Of a stretch of 29,624 nucleotides of DNA, positions 7,533 through 16,788 are shown in pieces. The notes beneath the pieces are model-generated. The model was not told where the DNA came from, did not search any database, and saw only the letters and a list, made by a program, of their open reading frames with translations. The translations under genes and the position numbers were made by a program. Within the stretch, counting starts at the first letter, position 1, and the number at the start of each line of letters is the position of its first letter. This stretch comes from CAYUYM01 sp964449305 (GTDB lineage: Bacteria > Bacteroidota > Ignavibacteria > SZUA-365 > CAYQST01): assembly GCA_964449305.1 (NCBI GenBank), contig CAYUYM010000018.1, positions 1 through 29,624 of the forward strand. The letters run 5' to 3'.

Positions 7533-9800
7533 TCACCCCGCACGGATCTCATCACAGAACACCCAGCCCCGGCCACCGGCGCCCTTGTGCCAGGGGGGAC
7601 AGGTCTTCACGCCGACGGCCCGCACGCGGAGGTGCCGCGCCGGTCGCGGTTCGCACATCACCACACAGGGCTTGATGAAGGCCCCCTCCTGATGGATGCG
7701 CGGATCGGGTCCGAACATGCCGAGGCGCGTCCACGTCCTGCCGTCCATCGAGGTGAGGAACTCCACACTGTCGGGCAGAAAGACCCAGGAGTTCAGATCC
7801 TGCAGGAAGGAGGCGCGCATGCTGCGGATGGTGGTGATGGAATCCAGATCCACGATGGCGTCCATGTCGGTGCCCTCAAAGCCGAGCCAGTGAATGGAGT
7901 AGTCGGCCCAGCCGTCGAGTCCGTCGGTGAGCGCGCGTGCATCGCCATCGCGATACTTCGGACTCGCCGCGGGATCGAGTCGCACACGTGCACCGCGCGT
8001 GAGGCTTGGCTGCAGCCCGGCGTCGAAGAAGCGCCGTGTGGTTGCCCGGTACTCCTCGGGCGTCGTCCCGTGCTCCTCGAGTCGTGGCACACCGAATTGT
8101 TCGCAGCGCGTCACGAAGGTGTCGAGCAGTGCGGCCGCGGCCGGCACCACGCGCCAGCGACCGCCTCCTGCGTCCTCGAAGCAGCCCCGTGGTGCGGTGC
8201 CGAGGATTTTCGCCTGCTCCAGAAGCGCGAACTGCAGCGGGAGGCGTGCCTTCTGCACGCGGGTGAGAAACACGCGCTCGGAGCGCACCGCCGCCTCGGC
8301 CTCATCGAACAGCATGCCGCAGGCATCGAGGTTGGCCGCCGAGAGGAAGCCCGTCTTCGACGGCCGGGGGTGGCCGTAGATCCAGAGCGGTTCATTGCCC
8401 TCCTCCAGAGCATCGTGCATGCGATCGATGTATCGCCGGATCACGGGCCCCGCGGTTCCGTAGAAGTGACTGAGGAAGTCGTCCATCACGCTGTCCACAT
8501 TCACGTCCGGATTCCACAGCAGTTTGGCGAGCAGGTGGGTGCGCAGCTCCGCAAATTCGGTGGAGAGTGTGGACTGGCCCTGTTCAAACACCGTGGTGAT
8601 GCCATGGCGCACAAAGAAGCGGATGTTCGGTTGAAGCACGCGCAGGTTGGGGAAGGGGCTCAGCAGGTTGCGGAACTGGACGACATAGTCCCAGAGGAAG
8701 ATGTTGTGCGTCAGCGCGGTCCAATCCTCCACGTCTTTGACAAAGGAGGCGCTTCCGGGATCCGCATCAAGGGGGCGGCTGCGGTTGCACTCGATGCTGC
8801 ACAGCATGATGTTGACATTGTCACGCGGCCTGATGGTTCTGGGCGCGGAGCGGGTGTACTGGTAGGCCAGCATGGAGATGATCTTGTCCGGGAACTGCTC
8901 CGCGACGCGGTTCACGAAGGCGAGCATGGATCCCGCGGGGGAGCCCTCGGCACTGTCGATGGCGCGGCAGGCGGCACAGCCGCACGGGCTGAAGGTGTCG
9001 TTCTGCGACACCGACCAGTACCGGGCCCGGGGATTCTCTGCCATGCGCCGGCGGAGTTCCCCCACCACGATGCGGAACACATCGGGATTGGTGAGGCAGA
9101 GCTGCGCGTCCGGAACGCGTCCTCCGGGAAGCAGGGAGAAGTATTCCGGGTGACGAGCGAACCACCTCTCCGGGGGCACGAGTTCCTTGAAGGTGTGGAC
9201 GAAGAGGCCCCAGGTTTCCTGGTGCTTGTCGATCCCGTGCCAGTCTGCAAAGTCCTGCTCGAAGAAGTTCAGCATGCGAAACGTGATGGGGGGCACCTGC
9301 GTCACGTCGATGGCGGGGAGCTGGATGGTGGATGCGTGCGGGACGTGATCCTGCCCCCCGCCGAAGCAGCGACAGCCGAGGGATTCGAGGAGTGTCGCCA
9401 CACCGCGGATCACGCCCTTGTCGCTGCCGCCGGCGATGACAAGGGTGCCGCCCACGGTGCGGAGGGTGAAGCCGTCCTCCTGCAGCGCGGTCCAGTCGAT
9501 GCCCGGGATGCGACCGCCGTGGCGACCGGCGGAGGCGATGAGCACATCGGCACCGCCACCGGCGCGGTGCGGCGGGCCGGTGACGATGGGCAGCGTTGCG
9601 CCCGACATCCTGCGCAGCCAGGTCTGCAGGAGTGATGCAGCCTTTCTGTCGGCGCTGTCCGCCCAGGCTGTGAGAACGATGCGTGCGGCGGCGCGGCCAT
9701 CGGAGACGAGCGTCAGAGGCTGTGTGCTGGCGGTGGCGAGACCGAGGAGCAGCATGCCCGCCGCCATGAGTGCCGGGGTGAAATGGATGGTTCGCGACAT
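7533..9800 (-). CDS. Exported DUF4838 protein with GH20-type C-terminal carbohydrate-binding domain
   Basis: A 755-residue predicted secreted glycan-processing protein. ATG 9798-9800 is chosen because GGAG lies 6 bp upstream; another ATG at 9806 is in frame. The signal peptide (MSRTIHFTPALMAAGMLLLG) ends near ATAST|Q. Next comes an N-terminal alpha/beta domain (about 28-170) like those preceding GH20 and alpha-glucuronidase catalytic domains. The DUF4838 domain (about 190-480) includes LCLTNPDVFRIVVGELRRRM and the Cys-rich NDTFSPCGCAACRAID, typical of that family. The last 150 residues (KYRDGDARALTDG, HWLGFEGTDMDAIVDL, FLQDLNSWVFLPDSVEF) match the F5/8-type domain at the end of Bacteroidota beta-hexosaminidases. 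DUF4838 enzymes are presumed glycosidases, but substrate is unproven. It is divergent from the GH38 gene, sharing a 139-bp intergenic region. Confidence 0.87.
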   Translation of the reverse strand: MSRTIHFTPALMAAGMLLLGLATASTQPLTLVSDGRAAARIVLTAWADSADRKAASLLQTWLRRMSGATLPIVTGPPHRAGGGADVLIASAGRHGGRIPGIDWTALQEDGFTLRTVGGTLVIAGGSDKGVIRGVATLLESLGCRCFGGGQDHVPHASTIQLPAIDVTQVPPITFRMLNFFEQDFADWHGIDKHQETWGLFVHTFKELVPPERWFARHPEYFSLLPGGRVPDAQLCLTNPDVFRIVVGELRRRMAENPRARYWSVSQNDTFSPCGCAACRAIDSAEGSPAGSMLAFVNRVAEQFPDKIISMLAYQYTRSAPRTIRPRDNVNIMLCSIECNRSRPLDADPGSASFVKDVEDWTALTHNIFLWDYVVQFRNLLSPFPNLRVLQPNIRFFVRHGITTVFEQGQSTLSTEFAELRTHLLAKLLWNPDVNVDSVMDDFLSHFYGTAGPVIRRYIDRMHDALEEGNEPLWIYGHPRPSKTGFLSAANLDACGMLFDEAEAAVRSERVFLTRVQKARLPLQFALLEQAKILGTAPRGCFEDAGGGRWRVVPAAAALLDTFVTRCEQFGVPRLEEHGTTPEEYRATTRRFFDAGLQPSLTRGARVRLDPAASPKYRDGDARALTDGLDGWADYSIHWLGFEGTDMDAIVDLDSITTIRSMRASFLQDLNSWVFLPDSVEFLTSMDGRTWTRLGMFGPDPRIHQEGAFIKPCVVMCEPRPARHLRVRAVGVKTCPPWHKGAGGRGWVFCDEIRAG

Positions 9801-9824
9801 GGGCATCTCCGTGGGGTGGTGGTG

Positions 9825-9832
9825 CAAATCTA
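9825..9832 (-). promoter_or_regulatory. Candidate -7 element for the DUF4838 gene
   Basis: On the minus strand this reads TAGATTTG, an exact TAnnTTTG match to the Bacteroidota -7 consensus, 24 bp ahead of the ATG. No clear -33 element was found. Confidence 0.5.
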
Positions 9833-9893
9833 CGAATCCCGCGGTTGGCGTGATGCCGACGATGCGTCCCTCTCACACGCAAGCGCCCTTCCG

Positions 9894-9901
9894 TATATTG
9901 C
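9894..9901 (+). promoter_or_regulatory. Candidate -7 element for the GH38 gene
   Basis: TATATTGC in the context CCGTATATTGCC closely resembles the element before dnaE (CCGTATCTTGCC). It lies 38 bp before the GH38 ATG. Confidence 0.5.
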
Positions 9902-9939
9902 CGTGGTACGGACTCCTCTCACCTCATGCAGTCCCCATC

Positions 9940-12900
9940 ATGACATCATCCTCCCTGCTGCGGGCTCTTCTCCTCGTGTTCCTCATCATCACGGTGCCTG
10001 CACGCGGTGCGATGGCACAGTCGCACCACTGGCCTGCCCAGGTATGCAACGGGTTTGCGCGACCCCTGCGGGGCGAGAAGCTCGACTATCACTCGCCCAT
10101 GCCGTCGGTGACAACGTCCCTTCTCGTGCGCTCCATCAACGCCACAGGCGACATCGCGTGGATCACCGGCCCCTGCCCCGTGTGGCCCGCCATGGAGCCG
10201 GCGCACTTCGTATGGATGTTCGGCATCGATGTGAACGAGGAACGCCACTCCTGGGACCTGAGCATCGATGGGACGGTGGTGCTGCGCTTCACCAACCCTG
10301 CGATGTCCCTCACGGGAAGCTGGACGGTGGAGGGCACGAGCGGATGTTCCCTCACCTTCCATGCGACCATGGTGGACCGCCATCAGGACCTCATGGGCTT
10401 CGCCGTCCTCACCGTGGCCCCGCCCCTCCTGAGGCCGGGACAGCCGCTGCGCATCGGTGTGACGGGCGAGAGCGCCGGCAGCCGCGTCTGGTACATGACC
10501 TTCGAGACACCGGTGGAGGAGGGGGTGGATGTTGTTCCGCAGAATGCCCTGCTGCGCTCCACCGGTGAGCCGCGCCAACCGGTGCAACTGCGCTTTCTCC
10601 ACCTCGGTGATCCCGTCACCGCCACGGTGACGCTTGCGCCCGACATCACACAGACGCTGTCACTCCAGCCCGGCTACTCCAGCCTCGATCTCGCCGTGCC
10701 GCGAGTGAGCACAACCACCGGCTGTGAGGCCGTGGTGCGCCTTGATGACGGACGCACCTTCCGACGCGCCTTCACGCTGGCGCCCGTGCGTCCGCGCACG
10801 GTGCGCTTCGTGCAGCACACGCACACGGACATCGGGTACACCCGCCCGCAGACGGAGATCCTGCCCGAGCATCTGCGCTACATCGACTATGCACTCGACT
10901 ACTGCGACGCGACCGACAGCCTGCCCGACGACGCACGCTTCCGCTGGACCTGCGAGACGTCGTGGGCGGTGCGCGAGTGGCTGGCCGCGCGTCCGCATGC
11001 GCAGATCGACCGCCTGCTCCGACGCGTCCGCGAGGGACGCATCGAGGTGACGGGCCTCTTCCTCAACCTGTCGGACCTGTGCGACGAGCCGGCCCTGGCC
11101 GCCTCGCTGCAACCGCTGCGGGCCTTCCACGCCGCGGGCATCCCTGTGACCACGGCCATGCAGAACGACGTGAACGGTGTGGGCTGGGCGCTGGCGGAGT
11201 GGCTCGGCGATGCGGGCATCACCTCACTCATCATGGGACAGAACGTGCACCGGGCACGCAAGCCCTTCATCCTCCCGACGGCCTTCCAGTGGGAGGCCCC
11301 CTCGGGAAGGCGCCTGATGGTGTGGCGTGGCGAACACTACATGACGGGCAACGACCTCGGCCTCATCCGCCCCGACGTGCGCGAATTCGAGACGGCCGTG
11401 CATGCCTATCTCGCGAAGCTGGACGCCGACGGATACCCGTGGGACGACATCGCCGTGCAGTTCGGCGGCTACATGACCGACAACTCCCCGCCCTCCACCA
11501 CCGCCTGCGAGCGGGTGCGCCTGTGGAACGGGAAGTACCTCACGCCACGCCTCCGGCTGGCCATTGCGCGCGAGTTCCCGGACAGCCTCCGCGCGCACCA
11601 TGCCGACGCACTTCCGGTGGTGCGGGGCGCATGGCCGGACTGGTGGATGGATGGCTTCGGATCGGCCGCCAACGAGACCGCCGCCGCCCGCGAAACGCAC
11701 ACGGACCTCATCGCAACCATGGGCCTGCAATCGATGGCCACCCTCGCCGGCCTGGCGCATCCTGAGCGCATGGCCGCGACCACGGCCGCGGTGAACGATG
11801 CGCTGCTGTTCTACGACGAGCACACCTTCGGCGCGGCGGAGAGCATCTCCGACCCGACCTGTGCCAACAGTGTGATCCAATGGAGCGAGAAGGCCACCTA
11901 TGCGTGGGAGGCGGTCAAGCGCACCCGCATGCTGCGCGAGGATGCCATGGGATGGATCCAGGATCTCCTCCCGCGCGCCGACGAGCCGCTCCTGGCCGTG
12001 TTCAACACGCTGAACTGGACGCGCTCCGGTCCCGTGACCGTGTACATCGACCATCAGATCATCCCGCGTGGATGCGCCTTCAGCATCATCGATGCACACG
12101 GGGAGCCGCTGCCGGTGCAGGAACAGGGCGCCCGGCAGGATGGGACCTTCTGGACCATCTGGGCGAGGGACATCCCGCCCATGGGCCATGCCACCTTTCG
12201 CATCCGTGTGAAGCCGGAGACCACGCCAGTCGGGGCCGCGCCCCTGGCTCCGGAGGGCCCGGCCAGCAGCCACTACCGCATCGTGATTGACTCCGTTGCA
12301 GGTGCGTTGGCGGGGATCGAGGATCGTGAGTTGAAGCGTCAGCTTGTGGATGCCACGGCACCGTGGGGTTTCGGGCAGTTCATTCATGAGCGCGTCGCGG
12401 ATCGCAACGACCTCCAGACCTTCCAGTTGAATGCCCATACACGCATCCCGTGGTCCGGCATCCGTGTGGACGGCTGGACGGATGGTCCCGTATGGAGCTC
12501 CGTGCAGATGACGGGGATGCAGCACGCCTGTGCCGACAGCACGGGGATACGATGCGAGCTGCGCCTGTACAAGCCGGAGAAGCGCATGGAGCTGCGATAC
12601 ACGATGCGGAAGCTGCCCGTGGTTGAGGCGGAGGCGGTGTATGTGGCGCTGCCCTTCGCCGTCGATGCCGCGCGCCTGCTGTTCGAGGCGCAGGGTGGCA
12701 TGGTGGAAGCGGGTCGTGGGCAGGTGGAGGGCTCGTCGATGGATTGGGCGGGCGTGCAGAACCAGGCGGTGGTGCGCAGCCGTGATGCGCAGGTGGTGGT
12801 GGTGAGCCCGGAGATACCGCTGATGATGTTCGGCGACATCCACATCGGGAAGTTCATGCGCATGTACACGCCCGAGCGACCGCACCTGTATTCCTGGGTG

Positions 12901-13344
12901 CTGAACAACTACTGGACCACGAACTTCGTCGCGAAGCAGGAAGGGGAGATGAACTGGCGGTATGTGCTCACATCCTCGGCCGACACGTCCGACACCTTTG
13001 CGACGCGCTTCGGCTGGGGCGTGCGCGTCCCCTTCCTCACCCGCGTGCTGCCGGCAGGTGCGCCCAACGGCAGGCCGGCGGAGCGGTCCTTCCTTGAGCT
13101 GGGAAACGAGCGGATCCTGCTCGTGGCGGCCCGACCGATGGATGACGGCGCGGGGGTGATCCTCCACCTGCGGGAGACGGGCGGCCATGCGACAACGCTG
13201 GACCTGGGCGCAGCGCAGGCGGCGGGGATGCTTCGGCACGCACGGGAGGTGAATGTGCTGGGCGAGCCGAAGGGTGACGATGCGCTGCGCTTCGAGTTCC
13301 GCTCCCATGAGACGAAATTCATCGAGGTGCGGCGGGATCGGTAG
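9940..13344 (+). CDS. Exported glycoside hydrolase family 38 (alpha-mannosidase-like)
   Basis: A 1134-residue secreted enzyme expected to hydrolyse alpha-mannosides. ATG 9940 opens a signal peptide (LLRALLLVFLIITVPARGAMA|Q). Residues about 28-285 form an all-beta N-terminal region. The GH38 barrel follows with the metal-site motif HTHTDIGYTRPQ (His293, His295, Asp297). It also has QNDVNG (Asp410, the likely nucleophile position) and a PDWWMDGFGSAANE segment around Asp567 seen in this bacterial branch. A helical middle domain (about 600-690) and a long beta-sandwich C-terminal half complete the fold. The protein is longer than many bacterial GH38 enzymes because of the added N-terminal domain. 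It is divergent from the DUF4838 gene, which suggests coordinated use on the same glycan, such as N-glycans or a mannose-containing polysaccharide. Specificity is inferred. Confidence 0.9.
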   Translation: MTSSSLLRALLLVFLIITVPARGAMAQSHHWPAQVCNGFARPLRGEKLDYHSPMPSVTTSLLVRSINATGDIAWITGPCPVWPAMEPAHFVWMFGIDVNEERHSWDLSIDGTVVLRFTNPAMSLTGSWTVEGTSGCSLTFHATMVDRHQDLMGFAVLTVAPPLLRPGQPLRIGVTGESAGSRVWYMTFETPVEEGVDVVPQNALLRSTGEPRQPVQLRFLHLGDPVTATVTLAPDITQTLSLQPGYSSLDLAVPRVSTTTGCEAVVRLDDGRTFRRAFTLAPVRPRTVRFVQHTHTDIGYTRPQTEILPEHLRYIDYALDYCDATDSLPDDARFRWTCETSWAVREWLAARPHAQIDRLLRRVREGRIEVTGLFLNLSDLCDEPALAASLQPLRAFHAAGIPVTTAMQNDVNGVGWALAEWLGDAGITSLIMGQNVHRARKPFILPTAFQWEAPSGRRLMVWRGEHYMTGNDLGLIRPDVREFETAVHAYLAKLDADGYPWDDIAVQFGGYMTDNSPPSTTACERVRLWNGKYLTPRLRLAIAREFPDSLRAHHADALPVVRGAWPDWWMDGFGSAANETAAARETHTDLIATMGLQSMATLAGLAHPERMAATTAAVNDALLFYDEHTFGAAESISDPTCANSVIQWSEKATYAWEAVKRTRMLREDAMGWIQDLLPRADEPLLAVFNTLNWTRSGPVTVYIDHQIIPRGCAFSIIDAHGEPLPVQEQGARQDGTFWTIWARDIPPMGHATFRIRVKPETTPVGAAPLAPEGPASSHYRIVIDSVAGALAGIEDRELKRQLVDATAPWGFGQFIHERVADRNDLQTFQLNAHTRIPWSGIRVDGWTDGPVWSSVQMTGMQHACADSTGIRCELRLYKPEKRMELRYTMRKLPVVEAEAVYVALPFAVDAARLLFEAQGGMVEAGRGQVEGSSMDWAGVQNQAVVRSRDAQVVVVSPEIPLMMFGDIHIGKFMRMYTPERPHLYSWVLNNYWTTNFVAKQEGEMNWRYVLTSSADTSDTFATRFGWGVRVPFLTRVLPAGAPNGRPAERSFLELGNERILLVAARPMDDGAGVILHLRETGGHATTLDLGAAQAAGMLRHAREVNVLGEPKGDDALRFEFRSHETKFIEVRRDR

Positions 13345-13362
13345 GAGACGGGGGGCACAGGG

Positions 13363-13393
13363 TTTCGCGTCTAGCTCTTCCTGCCTATATTTG
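13363..13393 (+). promoter_or_regulatory. Bacteroidota-type promoter for the TPR-GAF pair
   Basis: TTTCG (13363-13367) is followed after 18 nt by TATATTTG (13386-13393), a full TAnnTTTG -7 element. The predicted transcript starts about 30 bp before the TTG start codon of the TPR gene. Confidence 0.6.
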
Positions 13394-13429
13394 GAATCAC
13401 CGGATAACTGCCAATAGTCAGGACTGCAT

Positions 13430-14236
13430 TTGGACCTCAACATCTTCTCCACGGCAACACGAGCGCATGATGCCGGCGACTTCCCGCGTGCACGGCAGCT
13501 TTTCTCCCGGCTTCTCGAATCGGATCTCTCACCGCAGGAGCGCACCACCGTGCTCGTCAGACTCGCCTCCACCTGCGATGAACTCCGGGACTTCGAGCCC
13601 GCCCTCGCCGCGTTGAAGGACGCCATCGACATCGATCCCGCATGCACGACGGCGTGGAACACCATCGGCGTCATCTGCTCCCGCATTGACCGCCTCGACG
13701 AGGCCCGCGATGCCTTCGAGCGCGCCCTCACCGTCGATCCATCCAATGTCGCCATCCTGATCAACCTCGGCTCGGTCACACTCAAGCTCGGCGACCTCGC
13801 CACGGCGAAGAGCTGCCTCGACCTCGCCATCGAGCTCGCACCCACACAGCCCATCGCCCATGCCAACATGGCCCTCACCCTGCTCGCCTTCGGGCGCATC
13901 GAAGAGGCCGAGGAATCACTGCAGCTCGCCGTGCTCCATGGCTTCGACGGCGCTGAGCCCATCCTTGAGCGCATCGAGAAGATGCGGGCCATCCGCAGGG
14001 CCATCGTCGATGCCGCAGCCGGGGCGGGCGACGCATCGCAGGAGGACAGCTCCGCAGATGCCACACTCGACGTGCGACTCCAGGAAGCGCGTGAACTCCT
14101 CTCGGCGCTCGAACTCCGACGGCAGATACCCGCCGTCGCCGATGCCCTCGCCGGAGAGAGCGGCCCTTCTCTCGACATCCAGATCGAGGCCTTGAAACGC
14201 CACATCGCTGATCTGGAATCACAGTTCCCTTCATAA
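13430..14236 (+). CDS. Tetratricopeptide repeat protein
   Basis: A 268-residue protein with no signal peptide or membrane span. The start is TTG (13430); no ATG exists before the repeats, so a non-canonical start is likely. At least four TPR units are visible between about 5 and 165, for example AWNTIGVICSRIDRLDEARDAFERALTVDPS and the following LINLGSVTLKLGDLATAKSCLDLAIELAP. The last 80 residues are charged and helical. TPRs bind proteins, so an adaptor role is expected. Only 13 bp separate it from the downstream membrane GAF gene, and one promoter precedes both, so the two probably act together. Confidence 0.85.
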   Translation: MDLNIFSTATRAHDAGDFPRARQLFSRLLESDLSPQERTTVLVRLASTCDELRDFEPALAALKDAIDIDPACTTAWNTIGVICSRIDRLDEARDAFERALTVDPSNVAILINLGSVTLKLGDLATAKSCLDLAIELAPTQPIAHANMALTLLAFGRIEEAEESLQLAVLHGFDGAEPILERIEKMRAIRRAIVDAAAGAGDASQEDSSADATLDVRLQEARELLSALELRRQIPAVADALAGESGPSLDIQIEALKRHIADLESQFPS

Positions 14237-14249
14237 ACCCCTCAGCACC

Positions 14250-16073
14250 GTGAACATCCTCAACATCATCATCGGCATTCTCATGCTTGCCTCCGCAGCG
14301 GTGTTTGTGTACTTCGAGGACCCGCTCATCGTCCGCATCATCTCCGCCGCCATCTTCATCGTCGGCGCCGTGCTGCTCTATTCCAACCTCTCGAAGCTCG
14401 CACCGGAGGAGGACACCGAGGCGGAGGAGGATGGCGTGAAGGAGCCCGACAGCCCCGCACGGACGCACCAGACCGCGGAGACCCCGGACGCCCCCGCAGC
14501 GCGCCCCGCCACGCGACCGGCTGTCACGCCCCCGATGTCCACAGCGGCGGATGAGGCCCGTGAATTCGACGAGGCGATCTACAAGCCGGCCATCGACACG
14601 GAGATGTTGAAGGACCCCCGGTCCGAGTTCGACTATCTGACGAACCGGGTCCTCCAGGTGATGAAGGACGTCCTCCTCGCCAACACGGCCGCCATGTTCT
14701 GGATCAACACAGACCGCGGGCAGATCATCTGTGGCGAACATGCCTCCGACAACCGCAGCTTCACCACCGCGCGGCGCTTCCCTCTCGGCAGTGATTTCAT
14801 CAGCTCCATCGGCCTCTCCGGCAGGCCCTCCATCATCGCGGAGATCCGCCAGGGCTCCGAGGCCGACATGCTCAAGTTCTACGATTCCCCGGAGGGAATC
14901 CGCTCGTGCATCGGAGTCCCGATGTACTTCGACGACGAGATCATCGGCGTGCTGGTGGCCGACAGCCGGGCGCAGGACGCCTTCGGCAGCGAGACGGTGG
15001 AAACCGTGGGACGGTTTTCCTCCATCATCCTTCTCCTCCTCCACAGCTACAACCGGAAGTTCGAACTCACGCTCGACTCCCGTCTCCTCGGTGTGCTCGA
15101 TTCACTGAACAAGACCATCACGCTGCACAGCGACCACTATGGCATCGCCTCCGCCGTGGCCCGCTCGGTGACCGAGGCCCTGGACTGGGACTTCACGGCC
15201 GTGGTGCTCTACCAACCCCAGGATCAGAAATGGCGGGTGATCAAATCCATGACGCGGACACAGGGCATGGGCTATGTGGCCGAGGGCGTCGTGGTGGACA
15301 TCGAGGGATCCGTCTTCCGCTCCGTCATCGAACGCAACGAGGGCCTGCTCATGGATGCGCCGATGCCACCGCAGTTCCGCTTCCACGACAAGGAGGCCAT
15401 CCCCGGCGGCGGCCAGGTGATCGCCATGCCCCTGTCCACACCGGGGCGGGTCTACGGCCTGGTGGTGGTGGAATACCGCGAGAACCACCAGTACGGCGTC
15501 AACGACACCCGCACCATGGCCCGCCTCGCGAGCCACGCCTCCCTCGCCCTCGAGAACGAGCATCTCAACACGGTGGCCCGGCGGCAGCTCATGACCGACG
15601 AGTCCACACAGACGGGATCGCGGGCAGTGTTCGTGACGCGTGTGACCGAGGAGATCGAGCGCATGCAGGATCAGGGCGGAACAGCGTTCTTCTTCCTCGT
15701 CTCCTGCGACAGCGCCGACGAGATCGCCCGGCAGCACGACGCATCAGCCGTGGAGACGGCGATGATGCGCATCGCCCAGACGGTGAAGCTCGGTGTCCGC
15801 GGATACGAGGCCGTGGGGCGGCTCGATGCCCGCACCTTCGGCCTTCTGCTGATCGACACCACCTCGGAGAACGCCTTCCTCCGTGCCGAGAAGATGCGCG
15901 CACAGATCGCCTCCACTGTTCTCACGCAGCAGGAGTATTCCTTCTCCATCGCCTCAAGCTTTGCCGGATGCCCCGTCACAGCGGACATGGACTTCGAGCA
16001 TCTGCACCACATCGCCCGCCAGCTTCTGGACCGCGCCATCTCCGACGGAGGGAACTGCGTCCGGGTGGCGTGA
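14250..16073 (+). CDS. Membrane protein with two GAF domains and a degenerate GGDEF-like domain
   Basis: A 607-residue protein starting at GTG 14250. Two membrane helices lie at about 3-20 and 28-47, followed by a low-complexity acidic/proline linker to about 100. A GAF domain covers about 120-270 (IGVPMYFDDEIIGVLVADS is a typical GAF strand pair). A second covers about 290-430 (VIAMPLSTPGRVYGLVVVEY). The C-terminal part (about 440-605) follows the plan of a diguanylate cyclase domain: DESTQTGSRAVF stands where DxLTGLxNR is usual, and RLDARTFGLLL replaces RxGGDEFxxLL. The GGDEF signature and metal-binding acids are therefore lost, and cyclase activity is not expected. It may sense a small ligand or redox state and signal through protein contacts. 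It is probably cotranscribed with the TPR gene. Confidence 0.85.
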   Translation: MNILNIIIGILMLASAAVFVYFEDPLIVRIISAAIFIVGAVLLYSNLSKLAPEEDTEAEEDGVKEPDSPARTHQTAETPDAPAARPATRPAVTPPMSTAADEAREFDEAIYKPAIDTEMLKDPRSEFDYLTNRVLQVMKDVLLANTAAMFWINTDRGQIICGEHASDNRSFTTARRFPLGSDFISSIGLSGRPSIIAEIRQGSEADMLKFYDSPEGIRSCIGVPMYFDDEIIGVLVADSRAQDAFGSETVETVGRFSSIILLLLHSYNRKFELTLDSRLLGVLDSLNKTITLHSDHYGIASAVARSVTEALDWDFTAVVLYQPQDQKWRVIKSMTRTQGMGYVAEGVVVDIEGSVFRSVIERNEGLLMDAPMPPQFRFHDKEAIPGGGQVIAMPLSTPGRVYGLVVVEYRENHQYGVNDTRTMARLASHASLALENEHLNTVARRQLMTDESTQTGSRAVFVTRVTEEIERMQDQGGTAFFFLVSCDSADEIARQHDASAVETAMMRIAQTVKLGVRGYEAVGRLDARTFGLLLIDTTSENAFLRAEKMRAQIASTVLTQQEYSFSIASSFAGCPVTADMDFEHLHHIARQLLDRAISDGGNCVRVA

Positions 16074-16141
16074 CGGGTTGTCAGGGTGTCACAGTATCAC
16101 GCTGACGGGTGGCATCGGGAGACACCACGGCTCAAAGACGC

Positions 16142-16175
16142 ACTGGTTGCTTCTGGTGGCTTTGTGTTGACAGCG
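16142..16175. repeat. Dispersed short repeat, copy B
   Basis: Nearly the same sequence as 584-614, again in a short gap (16074-16182) between two convergent genes, the GAF protein and pabC. Weaker similarity continues up to the end of pabC. It could be part of a transcription-end signal or a small dispersed element. Confidence 0.55.
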
Positions 16176-16182
16176 TCGTTCA

Positions 16183-16788
16183 TCAGCGGCCCACTGCCCA
16201 CTGGATATCCCGGACATCGATGAAGGGGACATCGCCGATGTCGAGCATGGCGTTGATGGGCGCGGCGATGATGTGGCGATGAAGATCTGTTGGACGAATG
16301 GGGACGGCGGTGAGGGCGCCGCGGGCAAGAAGACGCTGGCGCTTCGTTCCGTTGAGCAGCGGTGTGGAGGGGGTCACCCAGCAGTGGCCGTCGAAGAATG
16401 CGATGTTCGCGAAGGAGATGTCGGTGATGAACCCGTCCCGCACGATGAGGACATCGTCGGTGCCGGAGGCCGCACGCAGCTCGTCGAGGGCGCGGCGGTC
16501 GGCGTACTTGTGGCCATACTCCAGCCCGTCGGCATGGACCAGGCGCAGCGTGCGGAGAGGGCGCGGCTCATGCGGATGGAACTCCACGGCGTGGATCACG
16601 CGGTCGTAGAGGACGCGGCATTTCACCTTTCCCCGACGTAAGCCTTCTGGCACGGTGATGCCGTCGAGGCGGAGCGCATCGTGCAGTCCGAGGAGGTCGG
16701 CACGCGAGGCGTCCACCCGCCGCTGATGGCCGGCACGGTTCATCATGCGGCCGTCGACCACGCAGATGCCTTCAAGCAGGAGGCACAT
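16183..16788 (-). CDS. pabC: Class IV aminotransferase, probable aminodeoxychorismate lyase
   Basis: A 201-residue PLP enzyme predicted to convert 4-amino-4-deoxychorismate to p-aminobenzoate and pyruvate for folate synthesis. It belongs to the short class IV aminotransferase type common in Bacteroidota (usual length about 200; E. coli PabC is about 270). Lys94 in EYGHKYADRR is the probable PLP-binding lysine. DVLIVRDGFITDISFANIAFF and PSTPLLNGTKRQRLL are the family's cofactor-site segments. ATG 16788 overlaps the 3' end of pabB by 17 bp, indicating translational coupling, and this neighbour is the main support for the PabC role over a branched-chain or D-amino-acid aminotransferase. Confidence 0.85.
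   Translation of the reverse strand: MCLLLEGICVVDGRMMNRAGHQRRVDASRADLLGLHDALRLDGITVPEGLRRGKVKCRVLYDRVIHAVEFHPHEPRPLRTLRLVHADGLEYGHKYADRRALDELRAASGTDDVLIVRDGFITDISFANIAFFDGHCWVTPSTPLLNGTKRQRLLARGALTAVPIRPTDLHRHIIAAPINAMLDIGDVPFIDVRDIQWAVGR

Noticed and set aside
11224..14205. Long minus-strand open frame opposite GH38 and the TPR gene
   Set aside because: Both opposite genes have clear families, and the antisense product shows no domain or plausible start.
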